From JBLNBU01 sp050260215 (lineage in GTDB: Bacteria; Pseudomonadota; Alphaproteobacteria; Rhodospirillales; Magnetospirillaceae), in assembly GCA_050260215.1 (NCBI GenBank), contig JBLNBU010000033.1, positions 1 to 13,412 of the forward strand: a DNA stretch of 13,412 nt, read 5' to 3'. This document shows, one piece after another, positions 4,612-11,552 of this stretch. Each line of letters begins with the position of its first letter. Within the stretch, counting starts at the first letter, position 1. Made by a program: the position numbers and the translations under genes. Under the pieces are notes generated by a model, which searched no databases, had not been told where the DNA came from, and saw nothing but the letters and a program-made list of their open reading frames with translations.

Positions 4612-6702
4612 ATGCCGATTCATATCCGCGGCCGCCGCCGGCTGCTGGCCGGCGCCTGCGCCGCCCTGGCCCTGGCCGGGGCCGCCCATGCCGAACCGCC
4701 CACCGAACTGAAGGAAGTCACCGTCACCGGCACCCGCGAGGGCGAGCTGAAGGCCGAAACCCCGGCCGCCATCTCCATCGTCGGTGCCGACACCATCGAC
4801 GAGGTCAAGCCAGGGCACCCGTCCGAGCTGTTCAGCCGCGTCCCCGGGGCGGTGGTGATGCCCACCAACGGCGAGGGCCACATCACCGGCATCCGCCAGC
4901 CCATCGGCACCGGGCCGGTCTATCTGTACCTCGAGGACGGCGTTCCCACCCGCGCCCCCGGTTTCTTCAACCACAACGCCATGTTCGAGATCAACCTGCC
5001 CCAGGCCGGCGGGGTCGAGGTCACCCGCGGCCCCGGCTCGGCGCTGCAGGGCTCGGACGCCATCGGCGCGGTGATCAACGTGCTGACCCGGGCGCCCGCG
5101 GACAAGCCCGAGACCAAGGTCACCGCCGAAGCCGGCCAGTTCGGCTGGGGCCGGCTGCTCGCCACCCACAGCGACGTGTGGGGCGACATCGGCGCGCGCG
5201 GCGACGTCAACATAACCCACACCGACGGCTGGCGCGACCACACCGGCTATGACCGGCAAAGCGCCACCTTCCGTGCCGACACGGCGCTCAACGCCAACAG
5301 CGCGCTGAAGACGGTGCTGTCGTTCACCAATGCCAGCATGGAGACCGGCGCCTCGGCCCGCCTGACCGAGCGCGACTACGAGGTGGCGCCCAGGTCCAAC
5401 TACCACACCATCGGCTACCGCGACGTCCAGGCCTTCCGCGCCCAGGCCAGCTGGGAACACGAGGACGGCCCCACCCTGGTCAGCCTGACGCCGTTCGTGC
5501 GCTGGAACCACATGGACATGCTGCCGACCTACAACCTGGGCAACGACCCCGACATCGAGGTTACCGGGCACTCGTCCATCGGCCTGCAGGCCAAGGCGCG
5601 GCGCGACTTCGAGCCGTGGCGGACCCGCCTGGTCGGCGGCATGGACGTCGACTACAGCTACGGCACCCACCAGGAGGACCGCATCCTTCCGTCCAAGAAG
5701 GGCGATTTCTATCTCAGCTACACCAACCTGGGGCAGATGTATAACTACGACGTCGCCTTCGCCCAGGCCTCGCCCTACGTCCACGCCGAGACCTCGCCGG
5801 TGGCGCCGCTGCGCCTGCAGGGCGGGCTGCGCCTGGACCAGATCAGCTACGACTACCACAACAACATGTCGACGGGGTCGTTCACCACCAACGTCAACGG
5901 CACCAACAAGACCTTCTATCGCCCCGGCGACGATACCCGCTGGTTCACCCACTTGAGCCCCAGCCTGGGCGCCACCTACGAGGTCGACCCGGCGTTCAAC
6001 CTGTTCGCCCGCTACAAGAACTCGTTCCGCACCCCGGCGGAAAGCAACCTGTTCCGCCAGGGCGCCAACCTGGACAGCATCCACCTCAAGCCCATCAAGG
6101 TCGACGACTACGAGCTGGGCCTGCGCGGCCCCGACAAGGGGTCGTTCACCTGGGAGCTGGCCTGGTACCGCATGGTCAAGCGCGACGACATCATCAGCAC
6201 CAAGGACGGCTCGGCGACGGTGCAGACCAACAACGGCCGCACCATGCACAGCGGCTTCGAGGCGGCGTTCGGCTGGCAGTTCCTGCCCGACTTCCGCGTC
6301 GACGCCAACGCCTCCTATGCCCGGCACTGGTACCGCAACTGGTACGCCAGCGGCGTCAACTTCACCGGCAACGACATCCCGTCGGCGCCGCGCACCACCG
6401 GCGACGTGGTGCTGGCGTGGACGCCCCAGGACGAAATGCTGAAGGGCCTGAAGGGCGAGCTGGAATGGACCTATGTGGGCCCCTACAAGCTCGACGACGC
6501 CAACGTCTACAGCTACCACGGCCACGACCTGTTCAGCCTGCGCGGATCGTACGAGGTGGTCGACGGCATCGAAGTGTTCGCCCGCGCCATCAACCTGCTG
6601 GACCACCGCTGGGCGACCACTGCCGCGTACAGCAGCGGCCGGATGGAATTCGCCCCGGGCATGCCGCGCACCCTGTATGCCGGCGTCACGGCGAGGTTCT
6701 AG
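4612..6702 (+). CDS. TonB-dependent outer-membrane receptor (probably copper/metal)
   Basis: This is a 696-residue TonB-dependent transporter. Residues 1-27 are a signal peptide (cleavage AHA|E). LKEVTVTGTRE (33-43) is a TonB-box-like segment. The plug domain follows, with YLYLEDGVP and VEVTRGPGSALQGSDAIGAVINVLTR, then the 22-strand-type barrel ending in the terminal phenylalanine recognised by the Bam complex. The barrel holds H300-M-D-M303, a potential soft-metal site, though not diagnostic. The substrate is not readable from the sequence. Copper is inferred from the upstream DUF2946 gene and the Cys/His-rich periplasmic protein downstream; it does not closely resemble the OprC/NosA receptors I can recall. 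The ATG has GAAGGA eight bases upstream. The next gene starts two bases after the stop. Confidence 0.88.
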   Translation: MPIHIRGRRRLLAGACAALALAGAAHAEPPTELKEVTVTGTREGELKAETPAAISIVGADTIDEVKPGHPSELFSRVPGAVVMPTNGEGHITGIRQPIGTGPVYLYLEDGVPTRAPGFFNHNAMFEINLPQAGGVEVTRGPGSALQGSDAIGAVINVLTRAPADKPETKVTAEAGQFGWGRLLATHSDVWGDIGARGDVNITHTDGWRDHTGYDRQSATFRADTALNANSALKTVLSFTNASMETGASARLTERDYEVAPRSNYHTIGYRDVQAFRAQASWEHEDGPTLVSLTPFVRWNHMDMLPTYNLGNDPDIEVTGHSSIGLQAKARRDFEPWRTRLVGGMDVDYSYGTHQEDRILPSKKGDFYLSYTNLGQMYNYDVAFAQASPYVHAETSPVAPLRLQGGLRLDQISYDYHNNMSTGSFTTNVNGTNKTFYRPGDDTRWFTHLSPSLGATYEVDPAFNLFARYKNSFRTPAESNLFRQGANLDSIHLKPIKVDDYELGLRGPDKGSFTWELAWYRMVKRDDIISTKDGSATVQTNNGRTMHSGFEAAFGWQFLPDFRVDANASYARHWYRNWYASGVNFTGNDIPSAPRTTGDVVLAWTPQDEMLKGLKGELEWTYVGPYKLDDANVYSYHGHDLFSLRGSYEVVDGIEVFARAINLLDHRWATTAAYSSGRMEFAPGMPRTLYAGVTARF

Positions 6703-6704
6703 CC

Positions 6705-7910
6705 ATGACGCTGCGACGGATGATCCTGGCCTGCCTGCTGGCCGCCATCTCCCCGGCCATGGCCCAGCACGCCCACCACGGGCCGGCACCGCGCGCCGAA
6801 TGCACCGCCGACACCCGCCTGCCCTGCGCTGCCGCCGCCACCCCCGCCTTCCTGGCCGATGGCGGGCTGGTGGTGGCGTGGTCGGCGGGCGGACGGGTGA
6901 TGGCGGCCCGCGCCGACGGCGCCGGCAGCCCGCTGGCGGCGCCGGTGGCTCTGAACGCCGCGCCGGAGCCCATCGACGACAACGGCGAGGCCCGCCCGAT
7001 GGTCGCGGCCAGCGGCCGGCGGGTGTGGGTGGCGTGGAGCGTGCGCACCGACAAGGCCTTCAACGGCCGCCTGATGCTGGCGGTGTCCGAGGACGGCGGC
7101 CGCAGCTTCGGCCCCGCCAGGGCGGTTGCCGACGACCCGGCCAGCCAGCGCTTCGCCGCGCTCGGCGTCGGCCGGGGCGGACGGCTGTACATGGCCTGGA
7201 TCGACAAGCGCGGCCTGGCCGCCGCCAAGCGCCGCGGCGAGGATTACCGCGGCGCCGCGCTGGCGGTGGGCTGGTCCGACGACGGCGGCGGGCTGCACCA
7301 GGAGGTCGCGGCCGACCATTCCTGCGAGTGCTGCCGGGTGGCCATGGCCTTCGACGGCCGCGGCCTGCCGGTGCTGCTGTGGCGGCACGTCTTCGCCCCC
7401 AACATCCGCGACCACGCGGTGATGGCCTTCGCCCAGCCCGACCGCCCCGGCCCGGTCGTACGCGTCGCCGAGGATGACTGGCGCATCGACGCCTGCCCCC
7501 ACCACGGGCCTGCCCTGGCGGTGACCGCGGACGGCGGCGTGGTGGCGGCGTGGTACACCGCGGGCAACCGCCGCCAGGGGCTGTTCCTGGCCCGGGCCGC
7601 CGCCCCTGGCGCGGCCTTCGGCGAGCCCCGCGCCATCGGCGACGCCGAGCGGCTGCCCTCGCACCCGCAGCTTCTGGCCCAGGGCGGGCGCCTGTGGCTG
7701 GCTTGGACCGAGTTCGACGGCGAACGCACCTGGGTCATGGCCCAGGTGTCCGAGGACGGCGGCGCCAGCTGGGGCTCGCCGTGGACGCTGGCCACCACCC
7801 ATGACGCCTCGGACCATCCGCAGCTGGTCTCGGACGGCCGCCGCGGCTGGCTGTCGTGGCTGACCCGCGCCGAAGGCTGGCGCCTGATGCCGCTGGAGGG
7901 GGCGCCATGA
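6705..7910 (+). CDS. periplasmic Asp-box beta-propeller with CxCC and CPHH motifs (sialidase-like fold)
   Basis: This is a 401-residue exported protein. Residues 1-20 are a signal peptide (SPAMA|Q). The mature N-terminus opens with a histidine cluster HAHHGP and a cysteine (C33). At least three Asp-box motifs are visible at residues 128, 191 and 349 (SEDGGRSF, SDDGGG, SEDGGASW), the fold mark of sialidase/BNR propellers. The sialidase FRIP and catalytic arginine arrangement is not evident, so glycosidase activity is doubtful. Unusual potential metal ligands stand on loops: C207-E-C-C210 and C264-P-H-H267. With a TonB receptor before it and a thioredoxin and TonB after it, a periplasmic copper-binding or metal-loading role is inferred. 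ATG 6705 has GAGG eight bases upstream and lies two bases after the receptor stop. The gene overlaps the next one by ATGA. Confidence 0.78.
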   Translation: MTLRRMILACLLAAISPAMAQHAHHGPAPRAECTADTRLPCAAAATPAFLADGGLVVAWSAGGRVMAARADGAGSPLAAPVALNAAPEPIDDNGEARPMVAASGRRVWVAWSVRTDKAFNGRLMLAVSEDGGRSFGPARAVADDPASQRFAALGVGRGGRLYMAWIDKRGLAAAKRRGEDYRGAALAVGWSDDGGGLHQEVAADHSCECCRVAMAFDGRGLPVLLWRHVFAPNIRDHAVMAFAQPDRPGPVVRVAEDDWRIDACPHHGPALAVTADGGVVAAWYTAGNRRQGLFLARAAAPGAAFGEPRAIGDAERLPSHPQLLAQGGRLWLAWTEFDGERTWVMAQVSEDGGASWGSPWTLATTHDASDHPQLVSDGRRGWLSWLTRAEGWRLMPLEGAP

Positions 7911-8383
7911 AGCGCGTGCTGGTTGCCCTGCTCATGATCCTGTCTGCCGCCACCGCCCGGGCCGAGACCAAGCCCTTCGGCCGCGGCAGCTGGGCCGAGC
8001 TGGTGGCCGCCCATGCCGGCCGGCCGCTGGTGGTCCACTTCTGGTCGCTGGGCTGCGCGCCCTGCCTGGCCGAGATGCCGCAGTGGGGCGAGCTGGCCCG
8101 CGCCAACCCCGGCCTGGCGCTGGTGCTGGTGTCGACCGACCCCATGGACCAGGCACCGCGCCAAGCCCAGGTGCTTGGCCGCGCCGGACTGGGCGGGGTG
8201 GAAAGCTGGTCGTTCGCCGATCCGTTTGCCGACCGGCTGCGTTTCGAGGTCGACCGCCGCTGGCGGGGCGAGCTGCCCATGACCCGGCTGGTCGGCCGCG
8301 ACGGCACCGCCCAGTCGGTGACCGGCGCCGTCGACGTGCCCGCATGGCTGGCCGGACAGGGAGGGACGGATGAGCGACGCTGA
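7907..8383 (+). CDS. TlpA-like periplasmic thioredoxin-fold protein
   Basis: This is a 158-residue exported thioredoxin-like protein. Residues 1-19 are a signal peptide (TARA|E). The core has VVHFWSLGCAPCLAEMP, giving the redox pair C50-A-P-C53, and the cis-proline P124 in ELPMTRLV. This is the TlpA/ResA/DsbE arrangement, where the protein reduces cysteines of a specific periplasmic client. The obvious client is the upstream propeller with its CxCC and CPHH sites, whose cysteines must be reduced to bind Cu(I); this is inference from adjacency. The start overlaps the previous stop (ATGA at 7907-7910) with GGAGG seven bases upstream. The end overlaps the tonB start by 14 bases. Such tight overlap supports a single co-translated unit. 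Confidence 0.87.
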   Translation: MKRVLVALLMILSAATARAETKPFGRGSWAELVAAHAGRPLVVHFWSLGCAPCLAEMPQWGELARANPGLALVLVSTDPMDQAPRQAQVLGRAGLGGVESWSFADPFADRLRFEVDRRWRGELPMTRLVGRDGTAQSVTGAVDVPAWLAGQGGTDERR

Positions 8384-9068
8384 CGCGCTGACCTGGGACG
8401 GCCCCATCGCCTTGTCCCAACACGACGGCCTGCACCGCAGCCTGGGGATGGCGGTTGGCCTGCACCTGCTGGTGGCTGCCGCCCTGCTGGCCTGGCCGGC
8501 CAGCGAGCCGCAGCCGGACGAGGCGCCGGTGGTGGAGATCGTCTTCGCCCCGCCGCCGCCCGCGGTCGAGGCACCACCCCCGCCCCAGGCCCAGCCCCAG
8601 CCCCAGCCGCAGCCCGTCGCCAAGCCCGCCGCCCCCGTCCAGCGTACGGCGCCCCGGCCGGCGGCGGCTCCCTCACCCAGCCCGGCCCCGGTGGCCGCGG
8701 CCGAAAGCAGCGCCGACGCCGCGCCCACCGCCGCCCCGTCCCCGGCCGGTTCCGTCGGCCCCGCCGCCGCCGCCGTCCCCTCCGGCCCGAGCGAAGTGGC
8801 CCCCACCGCCGTCGACACGCCCAAGCCGACCTATCCGCTGGCGGCCCGGCGCAAGGGCTGGGAAGGCGTGGTGGTGCTGAACATCGAGGTCGACCTGCTG
8901 GGCTGCCCGACCACGGTGGCCATCAAGGCCAGCTCGGGTCACGCCGCCCTCGACGAGGCTGCCGTCGAGGCCGCCCGCCGCTGGCATTTCACCCCCGCCC
9001 GCAAGGACGGCAAGGCAACCGCCGCCTCGGTCGAGGTGCCGATCCGGTTCTCGCTGAAGGATGCGTGA
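8370..9068 (+). CDS. tonB: TonB energy-transducing protein
   Basis: This is a 232-residue TonB. After a short cytoplasmic tail one membrane helix (about 25-42, LGMAVGLHLLVAAALLAW) carries H32 at the position of the conserved TonB histidine. A long proline/alanine spacer with a QPQPQPQP run crosses the periplasm. The C-terminal TonB domain starts at Y155-P156 (PTYPLAARRKGWEG) and includes AALDEAAVEAARRWHFTPA. It should couple the inner-membrane proton gradient to the receptor at 4612 and is probably dedicated to it, because it is the last gene of the unit. No exbB or exbD is present in the window, so it must borrow these. An unusual cysteine, C179, replaces the polar turn residue in the C-terminal domain. 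GGGAGG precedes the ATG by a few bases. Confidence 0.92.
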   Translation: MSDADALTWDGPIALSQHDGLHRSLGMAVGLHLLVAAALLAWPASEPQPDEAPVVEIVFAPPPPAVEAPPPPQAQPQPQPQPVAKPAAPVQRTAPRPAAAPSPSPAPVAAAESSADAAPTAAPSPAGSVGPAAAAVPSGPSEVAPTAVDTPKPTYPLAARRKGWEGVVVLNIEVDLLGCPTTVAIKASSGHAALDEAAVEAARRWHFTPARKDGKATAASVEVPIRFSLKDA

Positions 9069-9071
9069 GGA

Positions 9072-9842
9072 CTAGCGCCCCACCGTCACCTGGTCGTAGG
9101 CCGCCAGGCCGCTGCCCAGTTCGAGACCCGACAGCCAGTCGAGGAAACGGGTGACGTCGGCGCCGCGGAAGAACAGCCCGTGCTGGGGGGCCAGCACCTC
9201 GACGTCGAGGCGCCGGACCATTTCGACCCAGCGGTCGCGGGCGGCGCCGCTGCCCATCCAGCGGCGGTGGAAGGCGTCCATGTAGGCCACGTGGGCGTCG
9301 AAATCCTCGACGAAGATGCCGGTGATCTGGTCGGGCGGCACCAGCGCCGCGCCGATATCGCCCGAAAACAGCACCTTGGCCGCCGGATCGTAGACGCAGA
9401 AGCAGCCCGGCGAATGCAGGTAGTGGGCCGGCAACAGGTGCAAGGTGACCGAGCGCGACAGATGCACCTCGGCCCCGTGGTCGGGGATGGCGGTGAACTT
9501 GGTCTCGCTGTCGAAGTGGCTGAGAAAGCCCGTCCACATCCACGAGACGTGCACGCCGAGCCCAGTCGCGCAGACCTGGCGCCACAGCGGCAGCGCCGAG
9601 GCGACGTCGGGGTCCTGGTGGGACAGGAACAGGTGGCGAAGCCGGTCGATGCCCACCTCCTGGGTCACCGCCGCGGCCATGGCCGGAAACAGCTCGATGC
9701 CGCCGGGATCGAGCAGCATGGCTGCGTCCTCGCTGGTCACCACCAGCTGGTTGGTGTCGATGACCGTGTCGGGCCGGTCGGGGTCCTGGGCGAATGCCAG
9801 CCAGCGATGATCGCGGTCCTGCCAGATGGTGAAGCACTTCAT
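9072..9842 (-). CDS. ODP-type di-iron metallo-beta-lactamase-fold protein (oxygen/iron sensor)
   Basis: This 256-residue protein has a metallo-beta-lactamase fold with flavodiiron-like metal ligands: H75-Q-D77-P-D79, H140 in HYLHSPG, D162 in FSGDIGA and H221 in PQHG. This set is that of oxygen-binding di-iron proteins (ODP), known from Treponema denticola as a chemotaxis oxygen/Fe(II) sensor. Flavodiiron enzymes have HxExDH and a flavodoxin domain; here the second histidine of that motif and the flavodoxin domain are missing, which argues for sensing rather than oxygen reduction. The ATG overlaps the stop of the upstream receptor-like gene by four bases (ATGA, 9842-9839), so the two are translationally coupled and probably partners. 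No signal peptide is present, so it is cytoplasmic. It converges with tonB three bases away. Confidence 0.82.
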   Translation of the reverse strand: MKCFTIWQDRDHRWLAFAQDPDRPDTVIDTNQLVVTSEDAAMLLDPGGIELFPAMAAAVTQEVGIDRLRHLFLSHQDPDVASALPLWRQVCATGLGVHVSWMWTGFLSHFDSETKFTAIPDHGAEVHLSRSVTLHLLPAHYLHSPGCFCVYDPAAKVLFSGDIGAALVPPDQITGIFVEDFDAHVAYMDAFHRRWMGSGAARDRWVEMVRRLDVEVLAPQHGLFFRGADVTRFLDWLSGLELGSGLAAYDQVTVGR

Positions 9843-10573
9843 GCCGCTGGGTCACCCTTCGTCACGGTCTTGCCGGCCAGGGCGGCGAACTCGGCCATGG
9901 CCTTGTTGGTTACAGACGCCTCGCGCAGGCCGCGAGACGTATCGTCGGTCATCTGGCGCAAGCCCTCGGCATGCTCGTGCATGACCTCGGCGATGCCGTG
10001 CAGCTCGCCCTCGAAGGGGCCGGCGGTCGTCGCCTCAATGGCGATATTGGCGGCGACCATCTCGACCTGCATCGCCACCTCGCGCACCGAACGGACCGTG
10101 GCGGTCATGGTGGTATGCGCCTGGTTCAGCTGCGCCGCCGCGGCGCCGACGGCACTCAGGCGGCGGCGCCAGGCGGCATCGATGGGCGCCAGCGGGTCGC
10201 GGCCGTCGGCGGAGACCACCTTGGTGGCGCGCCGGCCAGCGGCCTCGAGCTTGCCGATGTCGCGGGCGGCCCGCAGGATCGCAGCGGCCTGGTTGTAGGT
10301 ATGGCGCTTCAGCGCCACCATCTCGGGGATGGTGCGCACCAGCCGGGTTACCGCCTCGGTGGCGAACTGGGTCAGGACGCGGACGCCGCGGCCGTGGTCG
10401 CCGGCGCGTGCCGAGGTCAGCTCGGCGTTGACCGACAAGATGCGCAGCTGGTCGGCCAGCTGCGGCAGGGCGTCGAAGGCGTGGTAGGCCTGCTGGCATC
10501 GCGCATACAGCACGGCCACCTGCCCGCCGAAGACGCGGTAGCCATCGTGCCAGTCGCCCTCTTCCATCCCCAA
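9839..10573 (-). CDS. soluble coiled-coil protein with two chemoreceptor-tip-like motifs
   Basis: This is a 244-residue, mostly helical, cytoplasmic protein with no membrane segment. It contains two copies of the chemoreceptor hairpin-tip pattern NAAIEAARAG. The first is N49-AELTSARA-G58, followed by DHGRGVRVLTQFATEAVTRLV (compare EHGRGFAVVAEEVRKLA). The second is N176-IAIEATTA-G185, followed by PFEGELHGIAEVM. Normal receptors have one such tip and a much longer hairpin. Partnership with the downstream ODP-type sensor is supported by the 4-base overlap; contact with CheA/CheW is inferred. The start is TTG 10573 (AGGA five bases upstream) or ATG 10567. The gene follows DUF1127 with a 65-bp gap that holds its own candidate promoter. 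No full MCP signalling domain is present, so the call remains a homology-by-eye claim. Confidence 0.7.
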   Translation of the reverse strand: MGMEEGDWHDGYRVFGGQVAVLYARCQQAYHAFDALPQLADQLRILSVNAELTSARAGDHGRGVRVLTQFATEAVTRLVRTIPEMVALKRHTYNQAAAILRAARDIGKLEAAGRRATKVVSADGRDPLAPIDAAWRRRLSAVGAAAAQLNQAHTTMTATVRSVREVAMQVEMVAANIAIEATTAGPFEGELHGIAEVMHEHAEGLRQMTDDTSRGLREASVTNKAMAEFAALAGKTVTKGDPAA

Positions 10574-10602
10574 CCGTGTCCTGTCGCCCTCTGATTGGAC
10601 TC

Positions 10603-10632
10603 AGTCTATGGTGTAGAACCGGGGCGGGGCAA
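10603..10632 (-). promoter_or_regulatory. candidate promoter of the receptor-like/ODP pair
   Basis: On the minus strand TTGCCC (10632-10627) is followed after 18 bp by TAGACT (10608-10603), about 30 bases before the TTG start at 10573. A short GACTCAGTC palindrome (plus strand 10598-10606) overlaps the -10. This is motif evidence only. Confidence 0.35.
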
Positions 10633-10638
10633 GCGGCC

Positions 10639-10914
10639 TCATTGACGCAGGCGACGCCGTCCCGGCCGCCAGGCGGCGACGAAGCCCGGAATGTCGTATT
10701 CGGACATCCCCATATCCTGCAGTTCGCGGCGGTCCAGGCCGCACATCTCGGCGTACAGGCGTTCGCGCGCCCGCCAGTTGCGCACCTCCTGGACCCCGCC
10801 CTCGACCAGCCGCACCAGCCGGCGCCACGGCGACGCGGCCGGCAGGCGCGGCACCGGGGCGGGGCCGCAGACCGGGTTGGGCGAACAAGGACCGAGGGCG
10901 GGCGACAACGACAT
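10639..10914 (-). CDS. DUF1127-domain small protein
   Basis: This is a 91-residue protein whose C-terminal half (about 35-85) is a DUF1127 (YjiS-like) domain. It shows an arginine-rich amphipathic helix (VRNWRARERLYAEM) followed by LDRRELQDMGMSEYDIPGF, the family signature. DUF1127 proteins are small, often stress-responsive, and in some alphaproteobacteria affect RNA turnover and phosphate or carbon metabolism; no specific role can be assigned here. The N-terminal 30 residues are proline-rich and not part of the domain. ATG 10914 has GGAGA about seven bases upstream. It is upstream of the receptor-like gene on the same strand, so read-through into the ODP pair is possible. Confidence 0.85.
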   Translation of the reverse strand: MSLSPALGPCSPNPVCGPAPVPRLPAASPWRRLVRLVEGGVQEVRNWRARERLYAEMCGLDRRELQDMGMSEYDIPGFVAAWRPGRRRLRQ

Positions 10915-11042
10915 GGCGGATCTCCGCGAATGAGAATGAGTGCAACATTCAGATGGAGCCCCGCCCGCCCGCCGGCAAGAGGCGGCGGTCGCCAAGCGTC
11001 CTGGTCTGCGCTAGGGTTGGCCGTCGCGACGAGGAGGACACC

Positions 11043-11507
11043 ATGAGCGGACGGGTGCAGAAGCGTCTGGAAGAGCTGGGTATTACGCTGCCCACGCCGG
11101 CGGCGGCGGTGGCCAACTACGTGCCCTATGCGGTGACCGGCAACCTGGTGTTCATCTCGGGCCAGTTGCCCCTGGCCGACGGCACGGTGCAGGTGGCGGG
11201 CCGCCTGGGCGACACCGTGTCGGTCGAGGACGGATATCGTGCCGCCCGGCTGTGCGGGCTGAACCTTTTGGCCCAGGCGCGTGCCGCCGCCGCCGGCGAC
11301 CTGGACCGGGTGCGGCTGGTGCGCCTGACCGGCTTCGTGTCGTGCACGCCCGACTTCACCGACCAGCCCAAGGTGGTCAACGGCTGTTCCGACCTGATGG
11401 TCGAGGTGCTGGGCGATGCCGGCCGCCACGCCCGCGTCGCCGTGGGCGCCCCCAGCCTGCCGCTGAACGTGGCTGTCGAGATCGAGGCGGTGTTCGAGCT
11501 GGGGTGA
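11043..11507 (+). CDS. RidA-family protein (YjgF/UK114, YabJ-like subgroup)
   Basis: This is a 154-residue RidA-family protein, expected to form a trimer. RidA members deaminate reactive enamine/imine intermediates. Visible signatures are FISGQLPLADG (38-47), the long helix around GYRAARLCGLNLLAQA, the TGFVSCTPDF strand, and the C-terminal R131-VAVGAPSLPLNVAVEIEAVFEL. The arginine and the VEIEA block line the ligand pocket in this family. The length (about 25 residues above true RidA) and the text around VAVGAPSLP place it in the YjgF-like-1 subgroup, whose substrates are less defined. GGAGG lies five bases before ATG 11043. It appears monocistronic, flanked by a divergent DUF1127 gene and a convergent diguanylate cyclase. 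Confidence 0.9.
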   Translation: MSGRVQKRLEELGITLPTPAAAVANYVPYAVTGNLVFISGQLPLADGTVQVAGRLGDTVSVEDGYRAARLCGLNLLAQARAAAAGDLDRVRLVRLTGFVSCTPDFTDQPKVVNGCSDLMVEVLGDAGRHARVAVGAPSLPLNVAVEIEAVFELG

Positions 11508-11552
11508 GGCGCCCCCACCCGCCATCAAGCCCGGAGGCGTCGAAGAAGTGGC

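Noticed and set aside
4255..6789. 844-residue open frame on the minus strand opposite the TonB receptor
   Set aside because: It is composed of low-complexity Gly/Ala/Val/Arg text without any domain, and is a GC-skew shadow of the receptor gene, which has a signal peptide, plug and barrel.
6705..7910. Exo-alpha-sialidase activity
   Set aside because: Asp-boxes show the fold only; I do not see the catalytic arginine/FRIP arrangement, and the neighbours are metal-uptake genes.
8578..8625. CAGCCC-type tandem repeat in tonB as a DNA repeat element
   Set aside because: It simply encodes the Pro/Gln spacer (QPQPQP) typical of TonB proteins.
9072..9842. Flavodiiron NO/O2 reductase or beta-lactamase
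   Set aside because: There is no flavodoxin domain, and the motif HQDPDV lacks the second histidine of HxExDH; HYLHSPG, FSGDIGA and PQHG point to the ODP group.
10929..10941. Fur-like AATGAGAATGAGT before the DUF1127 gene
   Set aside because: Only one half-site resembles TGAGAAT; the second half needed for a Fur box is not there.
11501..11520. Hairpin between the convergent ridA and diguanylate cyclase genes as a terminator
   Set aside because: The stem is only about five base pairs (GGGTG/CACCC) and no T-run follows on either strand.
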